This document shows positions 11,432 to 22,370 of a stretch of DNA of 64,000 nt, one piece after another (position 1 is the stretch's first letter; every line of letters starts with the position of its first letter). This stretch comes from Adiantum capillus-veneris (lineage: Eukaryota > Streptophyta > Polypodiopsida > Polypodiales > Pteridaceae), in assembly GCA_014529385.2 (NCBI GenBank), contig CM043945.1, positions 155,142,241-155,206,240 of the forward strand, read 5' to 3'. A program made the translations under genes and the position numbers. The notes under the pieces are model-generated. The model ran no database searches. It worked only from the letters and a program-made list of their open reading frames with translations, and was not told the origin of the DNA.

Positions 11432-11535
11432 GAAGAAGAGAGTTTTAACGTCGTAGGAAACTATCCCAAAAGACGTTAAAGATTAGGTTAGATGTAGACT
11501 TACGTTAAATTAGATTTAGGTTTATTTTTAGTTAG
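11326..11535 (+). repeat. Right copy of the direct repeat flanking the HMA capture
   Basis: GATTTAGATTTATGTTATAT and GATTAGACTTAGG match 10846-10881. After an (AC)n run at 11381-11431 the AAGAAGAAGAGAG, AACGTCGTAGGAAACTATCC and AAAAGACGTTAAAGATTAGG blocks match 10685-10800 with few changes. Confidence 0.85.
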
Positions 11536-11847
11536 ATTTACGCTTATTTACGTTAGATCGAGTCCACGCAAGAATTACTTACGGTTTAGGGTTTAGAGTT
11601 AGACGAACAGTGAAAAGATCTACTGTGAAAAGATGTTAAGATGCTGTGAAGTGCAACAGCTAGAGAAGAGGCAAAGGGGTTTTGTCCACTACATGCAGTA
11701 TCATGTAGACGTGGGTCTGTAGATTTCTTGTACCCACAAATATAGGTATTGACCAATAAAGACGAGATTATAACCCGGTGGTTCTGATCTCCGTGCACCT
11801 CTAGACCGAGGTGTGCGGGGATTGGACATGACTAGAGAATGTGAGGT

Positions 11848-11850
<3 letters not shown>

Positions 11851-11908
<58 letters not shown>
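11851..11908. repeat. (GA)n microsatellite
   Basis: Pure GA run about 65 bases upstream of the transposase start codon. Confidence 0.95.
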
Positions 11909-11911
<3 letters not shown>

Positions 11912-11973
11912 GACGAAGAATGCCAATAGAATATTAAATTTGTTGTCCAGGTTATAAGATTTTTATCCTCATT

Positions 11974-14900
11974 ATGAGAAGTGACGAGGATGTGGGACCG
12001 TCCAACCGAAACACCTATCTCTCAACGAGGGGCTTATGTCCTTGTAATCAATGCAAGCATGCTGTGCGACGAACAAGACGTGTTTCTTTGCAGCACGTTC
12101 GCGAATTTGGCGAGTTCGATCCATCTATTATAGATCGAGTTGTTGCCAATTATAACTCGTCGGACTCTGACGCTGGCCAACAAGCAGCAATCTTGCAACC
12201 CAATAGACGTGTTCGCAGGCGCTTTGGTCAAGCAGCATATGTGAGGCCACAAGATGTAGCCTCTGACAGCTCGGGGGATGATCATGCAGAGCACATTCCC
12301 AACGAGGCAATGTTTGAGCCCGAGATTGATGAAATGATCGAGACGATCATGGATTCAGAAAGGCTTATCTATGATGATATGAAAAGTGAAGCCGATACGC
12401 CATTGTATAATGGAGCACGTATGTCTAGATTGAAAGCACTCCTGGTTCTTCTCAACATGCAGGCAAAGTTTGGATGGAGTGACACTAGCGTCACAGTGCT
12501 TTTCACGTGATCTATTACAATTATTTTACTTTAATAAAACTCTAAATGTATAATGATCTGATAGATTTTTACACGACTGTATCGTATTTTTATGTTGTGT
12601 AGATTGCTTAAAGAGCACATACTACCAGCTGACAATGTGATGCCAGATTCCCGAGATGAAGCAAGAAAGATTTTGCAAAACTTGGGGATGGATTACAATT
12701 CTATCCACGCTTGTCCTAATGACTGCATTCTTTTCAGAGGGGAATACATAGACATGGAGAAGTGTCCGAAATGTGATTCCGAAAGATATCGAGTAGATCT
12801 CCACGGGACAAAAATTCCACAAAAGGTTTTGCGACATTTTCCTCTGCTTCCTCGCATCAAGCATTTCTTCGAATGTAAGTCCATGGCCTCCCTAGCATCA
12901 TGGCATGAGGAGAATAAATCTTCGAATTGTGTGCTACGAATTCCTGCAGATTGCGCAGCCTGGAAACATATAGATGGAACATGGTCGGATTTTGCCAGGG
13001 AAGCTCGAAATTTGCGCTTAGGCCTGGCTATGGATGGCGTAAATCCATTTGGTCAAAGATCAACATCTTACAGTGTATGGCCGGTTGTCATCGTCAACTA
13101 CAACATTCCCCCGTGGTTGACTACGAAGAAGGGGCACCTATGGCTAAGCTTGATTGTGCCATGGCGATATAAAGTGGGGAATATGGATGTGTATCTTCGT
13201 CCACTATTGGAAGAGCTACAACAATTGTGGATTGGCATAGAGGTGGTGGATATGAGCCGACACACAGGACGACGGAATGCTTTGATCAGAGGCATTCTAA
13301 TGTGGACCATGCATGACTATCCCGGGCTAACAGAATGCTCAGATGATCTATTGACACTCCTCACTCAGACATTGTAAATCTTGTTTTTTCCCATAGTTGA
13401 TCTATTATCATGTGTATACATGCAGGGCTTCAAACAAGCGGATCCATTGCACCAGCTTTGCAAGTTTGTAGATTGTGTTACGGATGTCGAGAGACAAACA
13501 TCCCTCAATGGCAACCGGTAAAATAAACTGTAAAGTATGTGCAGCAATGATATTAAAGTCCACATTTTATGCAATGATATTAAAGTCCACTATGAACGTA
13601 CCTGACACATTTTATGCCAATCGTTTGACTTCAAACCGGTAAGCTTTCCTTCTTTAGTAAAACACGTTCGGAGCGAGTGCATTACGCCAGTGGGGGTCCG
13701 CAAAGATCGAATGGTCTCTTTTACTTTGCGTTCTTGGGCTCCTGTGAAAATCCATGGTGCTTTAGGGAGTTTTATCGATCCATCAGACACTGTTTGCGTC
13801 CAATATTGCTCCATACGATCCACATTTCTAAGGTCAACTCTGGCTCCCAAAGTATCTTTCTTGCCGGTCAGATGGTCCCATAGTAGATTACCCACATTCT
13901 TGAATATGTGCATTGGATCGAGCAAGTGATTGATCATGAGTCGGGGCCAGTATGGTAACTCGTACCATAGAGATAGTCTCTTCATCCCTGGAGCCAATCC
14001 GTCATCGCACATCTCCTTCTGCTCTAACCATGCTTGTGCAGACATCCTTGGTGGCTCTCTTCCCAAAAAGCCGTCGCGTAACACATGATTCTCTGGAAGA
14101 TACGCTTGATGACCTTCGTAGATTTGCTTCTTCAGTGAGGGTGCCCTACGTGCATTCAGTCTAGGTCCACATGTGACACATGCTCGGATCTCACAAAAGG
14201 AGATCAACGTAGACTCCATACCATTCACCAAACTAAATGCTTCGGAGCTTGTGTGCATGTTTGAGAAACATTTTCCTACTACCATGCTAACCATTCAGGT
14301 GCATCTTCTTGTTCACATAGTTGATGAGGTGGAAATAGCTGGCACAGTTCATTCCAGATGGATGTTCTTCTTAGAACGTTTCATGAAAACGCTTAAGGGA
14401 TATGTGCGTCAAAAGGCACGTCCGGAGGGTAGCATGGCAGAAGGTTGGTTGGTATCAGAGTCCCTAGTGTACATTGGAGAGTGGCTAGACGGATTTGATA
14501 AAGCTCGGGACACTCTATGGCGAACCATAGATGATGAGCGCATATCTGGGATTGTCATGTGCAATCTTGGTGTTGAGAAGAAGATGACGGAAGATCTAGA
14601 GGCTAAAATCAACCGATTTTCATGCTTCACAATCCAGTGATGCAAAAATGGATTTCACAATATGAGGATGCAAAGCAAGAGCGACAAAGGGCACGAATCG
14701 AGTGGAGATGGGGAAGACGACCACCGATGCACTATCCGACGGTTCTGGAGAGCCTACCAACCTTCATGAGCTTAAGATGGTTGCACAACCAATTGAAAAG
14801 CGCACAACAATGCGGTGACGAAGTGACTGAGGAAGAGTGGGAGTACTCTCAGGGTTGCGCGACCAAGGTAAGTTTGCAATGTACGACTAGCTAGTGACTT

Positions 14901-15700
14901 TATTTCTAAACGTTTGAACGGCCACTCATAATCTTTGTTCGTTGTAGTATAAGTCATACACAGCAGCATGGTGTAAAGGTCAACATTTTAGGGTGGAACG
15001 AATCGACAAAAAGCGTTTTACTCAAGATTGTGGAATCATGGCAAAATTTGAACAGTCTAGTCGACGAAGTTCCTCTGATGCAGATCCTGTGGTGGCGGAA
15101 CTCACTTACTTCGGCACGTTGCAAGAGATTTTGAGGATCGATTACAGAGTATTTTTTGTCGACTTGTTTGACGTGCAATGGTTCAAGATAATCATGGAGG
15201 GTCGCAACGCTACTGTGCGTAGAGGAGAGTCTGGTTTTCTTGAGGTGGATTCTACTAAGAAATGGACTGACCTAAGAGACACTTTCGTATTACCCGAGCA
15301 TTGTGAACAAGTAAGTATGTAAATAGTTAACATCCCCCTTTTATAAGTTATGTGCTTGAAAGCTCTCATGTAAGTTATGTGGCTCTGGCAGGTAATATTT
15401 CATCCTACAAAGTCTACATCAAACTGGTGGTACGTCATAGAGGTAGCCCCTCGTAGTGCAAGGACGTATGAAGGCTACCATGTGCCAATCACAATGGCAT
15501 CAATGGAGGAGATCAGAGAAGATGCTCAATCAGAAGCCGCTGCGGTGGTGCCAGACGAGCATCAAGATGCTACTACTCTATATGGGGTGCATGCAGAGGA
15601 GCTACAAAATGAAACAGAGGATATGTGTTTAAACGGAGAGCTCTATATAGATATAGGAAGTTATGCTGAGTTATGCGAGGATGAGAGAGAGATCTCTTAA
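11974..15700 (+). pseudogene. TNP2-type CACTA transposase (TNPD homologue), broken by inversion and frameshift
   Basis: Exon 1 (11974-12506) has a CPCNQC transposase-associated zinc motif and the TNP2 segment around LLNMQAKFGWSDTSVT. A GT-AG intron (12507-12602) joins in frame to exon 2, with CPKCDSERYR, RHFPLLPRIKHFFE and the strongly conserved LRLGLAMDGVNPFGQ and YSVWPVVIVNYNIPPW. The + frame ends after MWTMHDYPGLTECS. The next part of the protein lies on the minus strand (13.43-14.19 kb). Plus-strand coding resumes near 14190 with a DUF4218 domain (FEKHFPTTMLTIQVHLLVHI, ARPEGSMAEGWL), shifts frame near 14.62 kb, then continues through introns 14868-14947 and 15311-15391 into a DUF4216-like C-terminus ending at 15700. 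Family membership is clear; the copy cannot make transposase. Confidence 0.9.
13350..14190 (-). other. Inverted internal segment of the transposase gene
   Basis: On the minus strand, from about 14184 downwards, the sequence encodes RACVTCGPRLNARRAPSLKK, LPYWPRLMINHLLDPMHIFK, LPKAPWIFTGAQERK and LKSNDWHKMCQ, then a GTACGT donor at about 13.6 kb and, after an intron, LPVAIEGCLSLDIRN continuing to about 13430. These are consecutive parts of a TNP2 transposase, missing from the plus strand between 13.35 and 14.19 kb. The order fits a single inversion of about 0.8 kb, intron included. A 20-base duplication (GCAATGATATTAAAGTCCAC, twice near 13.55 kb) lies in its intron. Confidence 0.88.
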
Positions 15701-15920
15701 AGCCACAAATATTGTATTTGAACAATTTTGCTCCGTGTTGTAAAAGCTCACATCTTTTGATTGAAAATTCTGAGTTTTCGACTTGCCTCTTCTATCACTC
15801 AATTCATTGCGTCATTGTATTTATATGCGTCATTACGTCATTGTATTTAATGGTCTTTGCGTCATTGTTTACTCTATTTATTCAATATTAAGTTTAAATA
15901 TTCGTGTGTTTAATGCAGGT

Positions 15921-17230
15921 ATGGATGATGAGGAGTTTCTTTCTTCTTTGTCACCGCAGCAGAGACAGTGGTACGTGGAGTGTCATCGCTCTGGCGCATC
16001 ATCGCGCGTTCCTACTCCATCCGCATCTCCCTCTCTTTCGGAGCATTCGGCGCGCTCCGAAGCTTCGGCGTCGACGAGACGAGCTTCACACTCGTCTAGA
16101 CACCGGCGCTCTAGTGGTGGCGGTGGCGGTTGTTGTGGGGATTCCGCCACCGATGCCTCCACACCGCCTCGTGTTCGATGAGGCTCTTTACCCTCCCCTT
16201 CTTTGCCCGCCCCCACACCATCCACAACATCGCCATCTACGCCAGGTTTTGCATGGCTGACTGTTCCTAGCAGCTACACACGTCTACCTACTCCGCCAGG
16301 AGCCACCCCACTCGACACTCCTCGCTTCGGGGCCCAGACGCCGGTGGAGACACCTGACGTCCGTACCCCCATCGACACGCCGCTAGAGACCCCTGCCGGG
16401 ACACCCAGGTTCACGCGTCACTGGCCAGAGGGCTTGCCATACTCCGTCGACTTCAGCGGCGGCATCATCATGGATGATGACGGCAAGAAGGTGATCTCGC
16501 GCATGCGTGGTCTTTGCTCTCAGCTGTTTAGACACTACATACTAAACAAATGGAGTGAAGTACCAAGTGATTTAAAAAACAGAGTCATTAGCATACTTCA
16601 TGATGAGTTTCCCGTTCCAACACGGGATCAGCGCTTCAATGAAGACCTGATGAAGATTCGAATGCGCGAATACTGCAAACACAAGCGTTCCGAAGTGCAA
16701 AAAGAAATCAAGCATGGGTGGAACAGGCCAGATTGGCTGGCCAAAGAAGATTGGAAGAATGCGAAGAAAGCAGCGCGCGAGAATCCCGACAAGTGGAAGC
16801 AACAAAAGGATGCAGCCAGAGCGCGAGTAGAGGCAGGGAGCTCGCACCACTTGGGGAGCGATGGATGGGCATCATTTGAGACCGATTTTGTAAGTGTTTT
16901 CGCATTGCTCTTTATGTTCGATAGTTTAGGATTTATGAGTTTTTTAATTCTAACATAATGAATTCTTTGTATGTTTTGACAGTGGTCGATGACAGGACGT
17001 GATCCCACACCGTACGAGCGCGAGTATGCAGGCAGGAAGGGCTTAAACGCCCTGATGGACATTCGCAGTTCTCGCGGCGGCATGGTTAGTATTAGGGTTT
17101 ACTCTTTTCTATTTTTTGTATTGTTTTATAAATGTCGTTATATGTTTATACTTACTGAAAGCTGTCTTATTGTCTTTTTTTGCAGAATCCGACAGATACG
17201 CCGCTTGGACACGATGAGACGTTTGACTAG
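15921..17230 (+). pseudogene. Transposase_24-type CACTA protein (TNPA-like), one in-frame stop
   Basis: One frame runs from ATG at 15921 to a GT donor at 16890, with a single TGA at 16179-16181 after PPRVR. Exons 16983-17084 and 17186-17230 follow with GT-AG introns and end in a normal stop, about 371 codons in all. The N-terminus is Ser/Arg/Gly-rich, then comes a Pro/Thr-rich region, then the recognisable domain: SQLFRHYILNKWSEVPSDLK, a KRSEVQKEIKHGWNRPDWL helix, lysine-rich DWKNAKKAARENPDKW and SSHHLGSDGWASFETDF. This is the plant Ptta/En/Spm (Transposase_24) pattern; such proteins are thought to bind the element's subterminal motifs. The TGA could come from a CpG transition of CGA. It begins about 220 bases after the transposase gene, same strand. 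Confidence 0.82.
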
Positions 17231-17329
17231 ACGACGTCAGTTTAGCCATAGCTAGATAGCATTAGTTTAGGGATTCTCATAGCTTATGTATCATGAGACG
17301 GATTTTATACGTCTTTTTGAACCATGTAT

Positions 17330-17460
17330 ATTATTACATTTGTCACCGCAGTTCATTTTGCCAATCAATTCTTTATGCCTATGATGTTGTACAATTGTCA
17401 TTATTACATTTGCCAATCAATTCATTTTGCCTATGATGTGTACAATTGTCAATTTTACGC
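17330..17460. repeat. Short imperfect tandem duplication
   Basis: ATTACATTTG, TGCCAATCAATTC, TGCCTATGATG and TACAATTGTCA occur twice in the same order, about 67 bases apart. This is 3' flanking sequence of the Transposase_24 gene, with no coding content. Confidence 0.8.
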
Positions 17461-17607
17461 TTGTCAATTTTGCAAACAATGCGTCTTGTGGGAGACTATT
17501 TTGGGTCTATTATCTACCCTTGCACTTTTTTTAAAAAGTGAATCAAGTACAATATGGTTGATGGGTGGCAGGGCATTCAATGCCCTGTCACCAAAAACAA
17601 TTTCTCT

Positions 17608-17775
17608 CGGGCGTCGCTATAACCGTCGCTATTTATGGCTCTGTAGCGTCGCTATGAGCGTCGCTATAGACTTCTGTGTAAACGTCGCTATAACCGTCGC
17701 TATGAGCGTCTCTATATAGAGACGCTTATAGCGACGCCTATAGCGTCGCATATAGCGACGCTCTCGTAGCGACGC
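17608..17775. repeat. CACTA 3' subterminal array with palindromic centre
   Basis: Six GTCGCTAT motifs in one orientation are followed by ATAGCGACGC motifs in the other. The switch point is a perfect 20-bp palindrome, GCGTCTCTATATAGAGACGC, at 17706-17725. Subterminal arrays of short direct and inverted motifs are the binding sites of the accessory transposase in En/Spm elements; the same core appears at the 5' end. Confidence 0.88.
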
Positions 17776-19780
17776 TATCGCAAAATTTGCGGTCTTGCCA
17801 GGAAAGCACCAGGCTTATGGCTGTGAGAGTTTGTGAGAGAACTCAACAAAAACTATATGAAGGAGTTAAACCATCGATGCCATGAAGACTAGGGTTTGGA
17901 AAGAAGTGCAATCAAAGAAGACTCACTCTTTCTCTCTTGCATTCACACACACAAAGAAAGAACGCAAAAGAGAATGTCAAAACAATACGAAGATGAAAAC
18001 ATCAAGGCTATGGTCATATCGTATCATGGATAATATGAAAGGGTTAATGGATGAGTTAATGGCATTCAATCTTGGCTGACCAAATAGGCTACGAATTGTT
18101 CTTTGGAATTGTAGTTTTGTGCTTACCATAATATATATATTTTGTCTAGTGATTGGGATTAATTGTGTGTACAAATCCTCTTGGTTCATAGCAAGATAAC
18201 TACGCTTACATCAAAAGAAAAATTATAGTCTATGAGAGGTAGTATGATGGGATCCGGTGATAGAAGTATTTCATTGAGCCTTTCAGGGCCGAAAAGAAAC
18301 ACTATACGTTGTTGAAAGTGTATTTTACGGCTAATCCATACGTTAATTCTAATAGATCGTACAGAGTGAAAGCGATAGAAATGATCATCATGTGGGTTAT
18401 TCATCTAAGATAGTATGTGAGAAATGTAGATATGAGAGAAGTGAAGAGATGAGAAGTTTCCCTCCCAAGTCCTATTCTTGCCCGTAGGCAATAAGGATAC
18501 TGCGGGGAGAGATGTACCTGTAGCAAGAGAACCTAGAGAGGATGAATTACTAAGAATGAGAGAGATAGGTTTGGTTAAGGAGATGAGATTAGATACATAT
18601 ATATATATATATATATATATAGATATATATATGTTGGATTAGAGATGAAAATGAAAACAACAAGAAATCAAGAAAACATCAATGTAGAACACATCTTACT
18701 TGAAACCCTTCGGCACCATTATTGATGGGAGAGAGAAGAAGAGTGGATAATTTCAGTTTGATTGATACACCAAGGGCAAGACCTTCTTTGATTAGAGTTG
18801 ATCTTCCAAGGTTAGCTTGTTGCAAGAATGGCTAGTCTCCCTCTAGGAGAAAGTGTAGGCTTGGGCTTATGTTAATGGCTAAGTACAATTAGGCATTACT
18901 ACTCACTCCCTCGAGAATTCCTCTCATCAATGGCTTGAATGCTTGAGTTCCTTCCAAGGAAGAAGAGGTGCCCTTTTATAGGTGAAGGGAATCCCCAAGG
19001 GTTTACACAAGAAGAGAGGAGCCAGTGTGAACAGGAATTGGAAAAGTTGGAAATGAGCTGTCCCTGCATGATGTGGGCAGACTGGGGTCCAGTATTTTGA
19101 TCATATCTCCTCAACCGTGGCTCCAAATAAAACAGTAAAAATATGGGCAGAAACTTCAGTTCATTAGCTACGATTTTCATTTTAAAATCATCTTCCAATT
19201 CGGATTGGAACCTTGTGTAAAAAATTCATCAAAATAGGGTCCATTTATGGCAACAAAAGTCTTCATGTGGTCTCCTTAGCCTAAACTTTCATTTAATTCC
19301 AAAGGACACCTCATGCCATATGAAAGCATGACATTGCTCCTTGACAAAGTTTTGTAATCATGCTTGCAATAATGCATTAAAATAAGTGTATCTTTGAAAT
19401 CATGCCACCTAGTGTCCCACTAGGATTTGATTCTCTACTAGTAGCTATTTAAAAAGAAATATAAGAAAAGTATAAAAAATACATAGAATATATATATATT
19501 AGAGTTTACCCTAGATATAGGATCTAGCTAGGGTGTGAGATGATAATGAAATAGTAGAAATAAAGAATCAATGCTTTTTGCCCCAATTTAAAGAGGCGGA
19601 GCTATTGATGCTTTTCCCATAGTATTTTCTGATGGTAAAGTAAGGATATGTTACCCTTGAGAAAAATAATAGGATGAGATAGAAGGCTTATTATTATACT
19701 TAAATATGCATATGTACACTATAGGAAATATAATTATGTATCTAAAAAAAATACAAGATAGATCTTGTAGCATGCGTTCC

Positions 19781-19904
19781 CACTATGTACGTGTCACAAC
19801 ACGACAACGCTATTAGCGACGGTTTTAGCGACGCCGGGGGTTATAAAAACCCAGTGTATTTTCGTCGCTAACAGCGTCACAAGAGCACACAACCTCTTGT
19901 AGTG
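19781..19904. mobile_element. CACTA-like mini-element (MITE) in the 3' LTR
   Basis: Starts CACTATGTACGTG and ends CCTCTTGTAGTG; the right 12 bases are the exact complement of the CACTA terminus at 9861. Inside are GCTATTAGCGACGG and TTTTAGCGACGCC on the left, and TCGTCGCTAACAGCG on the right, around a GGGGGTTATAAAAACCC centre, so the whole is an imperfect inverted repeat. It lacks coding sequence and would depend on a related transposase. No clear 3-bp duplication is visible. Confidence 0.75.
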
Positions 19905-20124
19905 AGTCCAAGCTAATCTATCTTGGAACCTAATTCACTTGAGTAACAATCTAGCCTACACACACTTACACATGTGCACAATATTTGTTTATCACCCACC
20001 TTAGCTAACACGATCCCAATCCCATCAATCTCTAGAGAATGTACCCACTTCATGGATTGGATTTAAATATTTTTTCAGATAGCAATTTTTCACTCTTGAC
20101 ACTAATTTTCAGAGGTATGCATGG

Positions 20125-20343
20125 ATGTGTACCAAGCATGACCTCACCTTGGAACAGTATGTTTCTCATTACTTGGAGCTTTCAAGTAAGCTTCATGTTC
20201 TAAATGAACACCAACTACTATGGGGTTTCCTAAGAGGACTTTCCTTGTTATTTTGGCATGCTATTAAAAGTCAAAATCCTCCCAAGTTACAGGATGCTAT
20301 TCAGCTAGCTTATAACCTAAATCATATGATTGATTTATTATGA
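20125..20343 (+). pseudogene. Gag-like fragment inside the LTR
   Basis: A 72-codon plus-strand frame contains LTLEQYVSHYLELSSKLHVL, then LLWGFLRGLSLLFWHAIK and LQDAIQLAYNLN. The spacing of hydrophobic and aromatic residues is that of a retrotransposon capsid (Retrotrans_gag) helix bundle. It lies opposite to the host element's coding strand and recurs unchanged in the other LTR. I read it as a captured piece of another retroelement. Confidence 0.55.
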
Positions 20344-20702
20344 TGTAAATAAGCTTGGTCTTACATCATAACTAAGTCACATGAATAAAGATCCATTTAT
20401 GAAAATAAGCATTTCCAATTGGTATCTTTTGGTGTTTTGTTGTGAACATCTCATTGACATACTTTTGGTTTATGTATGAAACATGCATCTATATACTTCT
20501 TTAAGGCTCGTGGAGAGAGGGACAGGTGTCGCCTCCTCCTACCCTCCCTTCTCACATGCTCTCTCTCCATCTCAACCTCCAAAAATTGCACCCGCTATCC
20601 TTCTCTCTCCCCATAAAGATTTTGGTGGGCTCAAGGAATTTTAGAGGGGTAGTTGAAGCTCAATGGTATCGAGTGAAATTGATTATATTATGAGAGGGAC
20701 GC

Positions 20703-22302
20703 CCGGACTGGTATCTACTGTCACAATCACTGGCCTTTGACACTCATAGTCTACCTTTCTCAAAGTCGTTGCTGACTGGAGTAACTCCTTTAGCTTTTTC
20801 ATGGATTTTACATGTGCTTCTGTCCATTTAAACTTTTGATTCTTTCTAAGTAGCTGATAAAGAGGATCAGCTACATGTGCATAATGTGGAATCCAAATAA
20901 CATAGAAGACACATGCTCCCAAAAACCTTCTAACCTTAGTGATGCTAGTGCATGTTTCTTTCATTCTTTGGATGGCATCTACCTTTGATGGACAAGGTTT
21001 CCTACCAGATGGCCCGCACATGTGCCCCACAATGAGCACTTCTTTGACACCAAACATAGACTTTTTCCCTGACAATGTAAGATTCACTTCTTCCAACCTA
21101 GACAAAATTTTATCACAATCATTTATGTGATTTACCACAAACCTGCGACATCCCTTGAGATCCAAAGCTTCATCTTTGTCACTTTCTTCACATCCTTTGA
21201 TAGGAAAATCATCAATGAAAGGCATTGTGATTTGAGGAATAAAGTCACGTAAGACCTTATTCATCCCATTCATCATATGTGCAACCGAGTTGGTTGCTCC
21301 CTATGGCAAGGTACACATCCTTACCAAACCCAAAGGTGTCCTCATGGTTGTCAAGTCTCTGCTTTCGATTGCAAGCTGAAATTGATCATACCCTGAGTAG
21401 AGATCCCCCATTGAGTAGATTGCCCTCCCTGCAAACGCCTCTGCAAATTCATCCACAATTGGACCTGTACCTACATTTCTAATTGTCACCTTGTTCACTG
21501 GTTGCATATCTTGGATGAAGCGTAGAGAACCATTCTTCTTTGGAACTGTGAACCACCTATTTGAGTATGGAGCACAAGAAGGCTCCAAGATTCCCATTTT
21601 GATTTTCTCATTCAGTAGCTCTCCTAACTTTGGCAAATGAGCCTTTGGAACCGGAATAGGCCGCAGATTCCAAGGCACATGAGGTATTGTGAAAATTACC
21701 ATAGGAGCTACAATATAAGGATCAACACATCCTATCTCATGTGGCTCAAATGCAAAAGCCTTACCATGCTTTGAAAGCATTTCTTTGAAGCACTTTGTCT
21801 CCTCCTGTGTTAGAAACTCTTCGCAACCAATCTGCAACTCTTGAAAGGACTCCTTTGTGAAGGTATGCCCGATCTTTTTAGGATTCCGCAAACTTGGTTG
21901 TAAAGAAGCCTGTTCAATCTTTTCCTTGTTGTTGGGTGGTAAGGGTGAAGCTACTGGTTTCACCTTCTTTGCTACACTCTTGTATTTAGTTTCAACATGG
22001 ACTTCTGGGCCAACTGTTTGGCTTTCTTTAAAGGCTTCTATTACTTGATACATTTCCATAGAGCAAACTTCCAGAACTTCATTTTCAAGATGCAAACTAG
22101 ACCTCATTATAGTATCAAGCTCACCCATAGTATCTACAAAAGAAACTTGTTCACACAAACCCAAAACATTTTCAGTAGGCTTTAGCAACCCACTCTTTTT
22201 CATGCCTATTTGTACATTATGCACATATTGCCTCTCATATCTCTTCAAATCTTCAAGTTTTGTAAAACATACTGATCCATTCCTTGTTACCAAGGAGCTC
22301 AT
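20703..22302 (-). pseudogene. Gypsy pol: RT, cut at RNase H, one in-frame stop
   Basis: The minus strand encodes an RT with NRWFTVPKKNGSLRFIQDMQ, a catalytic SMGDLYSGYDQFQLA, and MPFIDDFPIKG, where FIDD replaces the usual YIDD/YVDD. A tether KVRRFLGACVFYVIWIPHYA follows and the RNase H start PVIVTVDTSPG, where coding ends in LTR sequence. A TAG at 21301-21303 replaces the glutamine expected in LPQGATN. The reading frame differs from that of gag-protease, so an indel or programmed shift lies between 22302 and 22371. No integrase is present. Confidence 0.88.
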
Positions 22303-22370
22303 CGAGAAAGTTTCACCTATTTTTGGATCAAGCGAGACCCTTTTTCTTTCTGTACCACTGCAATCCCGCT

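Larger units (their letters stand above)
9861..17775 (+). mobile_element. CACTA (En/Spm) DNA transposon, 3' terminus missing
   Basis: The left end is CACTACAAGAGG, preceded by AGT, the expected size of a CACTA target duplication. Behind it are ATAGCGACGC-type subterminal motifs. The element carries a TNP2-type transposase gene and, downstream on the same strand, a Transposase_24-type gene; this pair is the usual plant CACTA content. The right subterminal array (17.6-17.78 kb) is present, but the terminal CCTCTTGTAGTG is not; the sequence passes directly into a gypsy LTR. An HMA gene fragment and several microsatellites lie in the long 5' region. Both genes are disrupted, so it is non-autonomous now. 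Confidence 0.9.
17776..20707 (-). repeat. 3' LTR of gypsy element 1
   Basis: Aligns throughout with 24797-27716. The outer border reads TATCGCAAAATTTGC against TGTCGAGAAATTTGC in the other copy, so the TG terminus has mutated or been overwritten beside the CACTA array. The inner border is not a true LTR start but the edge of the pol deletion. Contains an (AT)n run at about 18597-18632, a CACTA-like mini-element and a gag-like fragment. Confidence 0.85.

Noticed and set aside
10740-11560. TTTAGGTTTA-type runs as interstitial telomere repeats
   Set aside because: The plant telomere unit is TTTAGGG; here the units are irregular TTAGATTTAGGTTTATTT phrases without GGG.
9858-19907. A single CACTA element from 9861 to 19904, since both ends are flanked by AGT
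   Set aside because: The same right end, also followed by AGT, occurs in the other gypsy LTR at 26914, so it belongs to an LTR-borne mini-element. A 3-base match is expected by chance once in 64.
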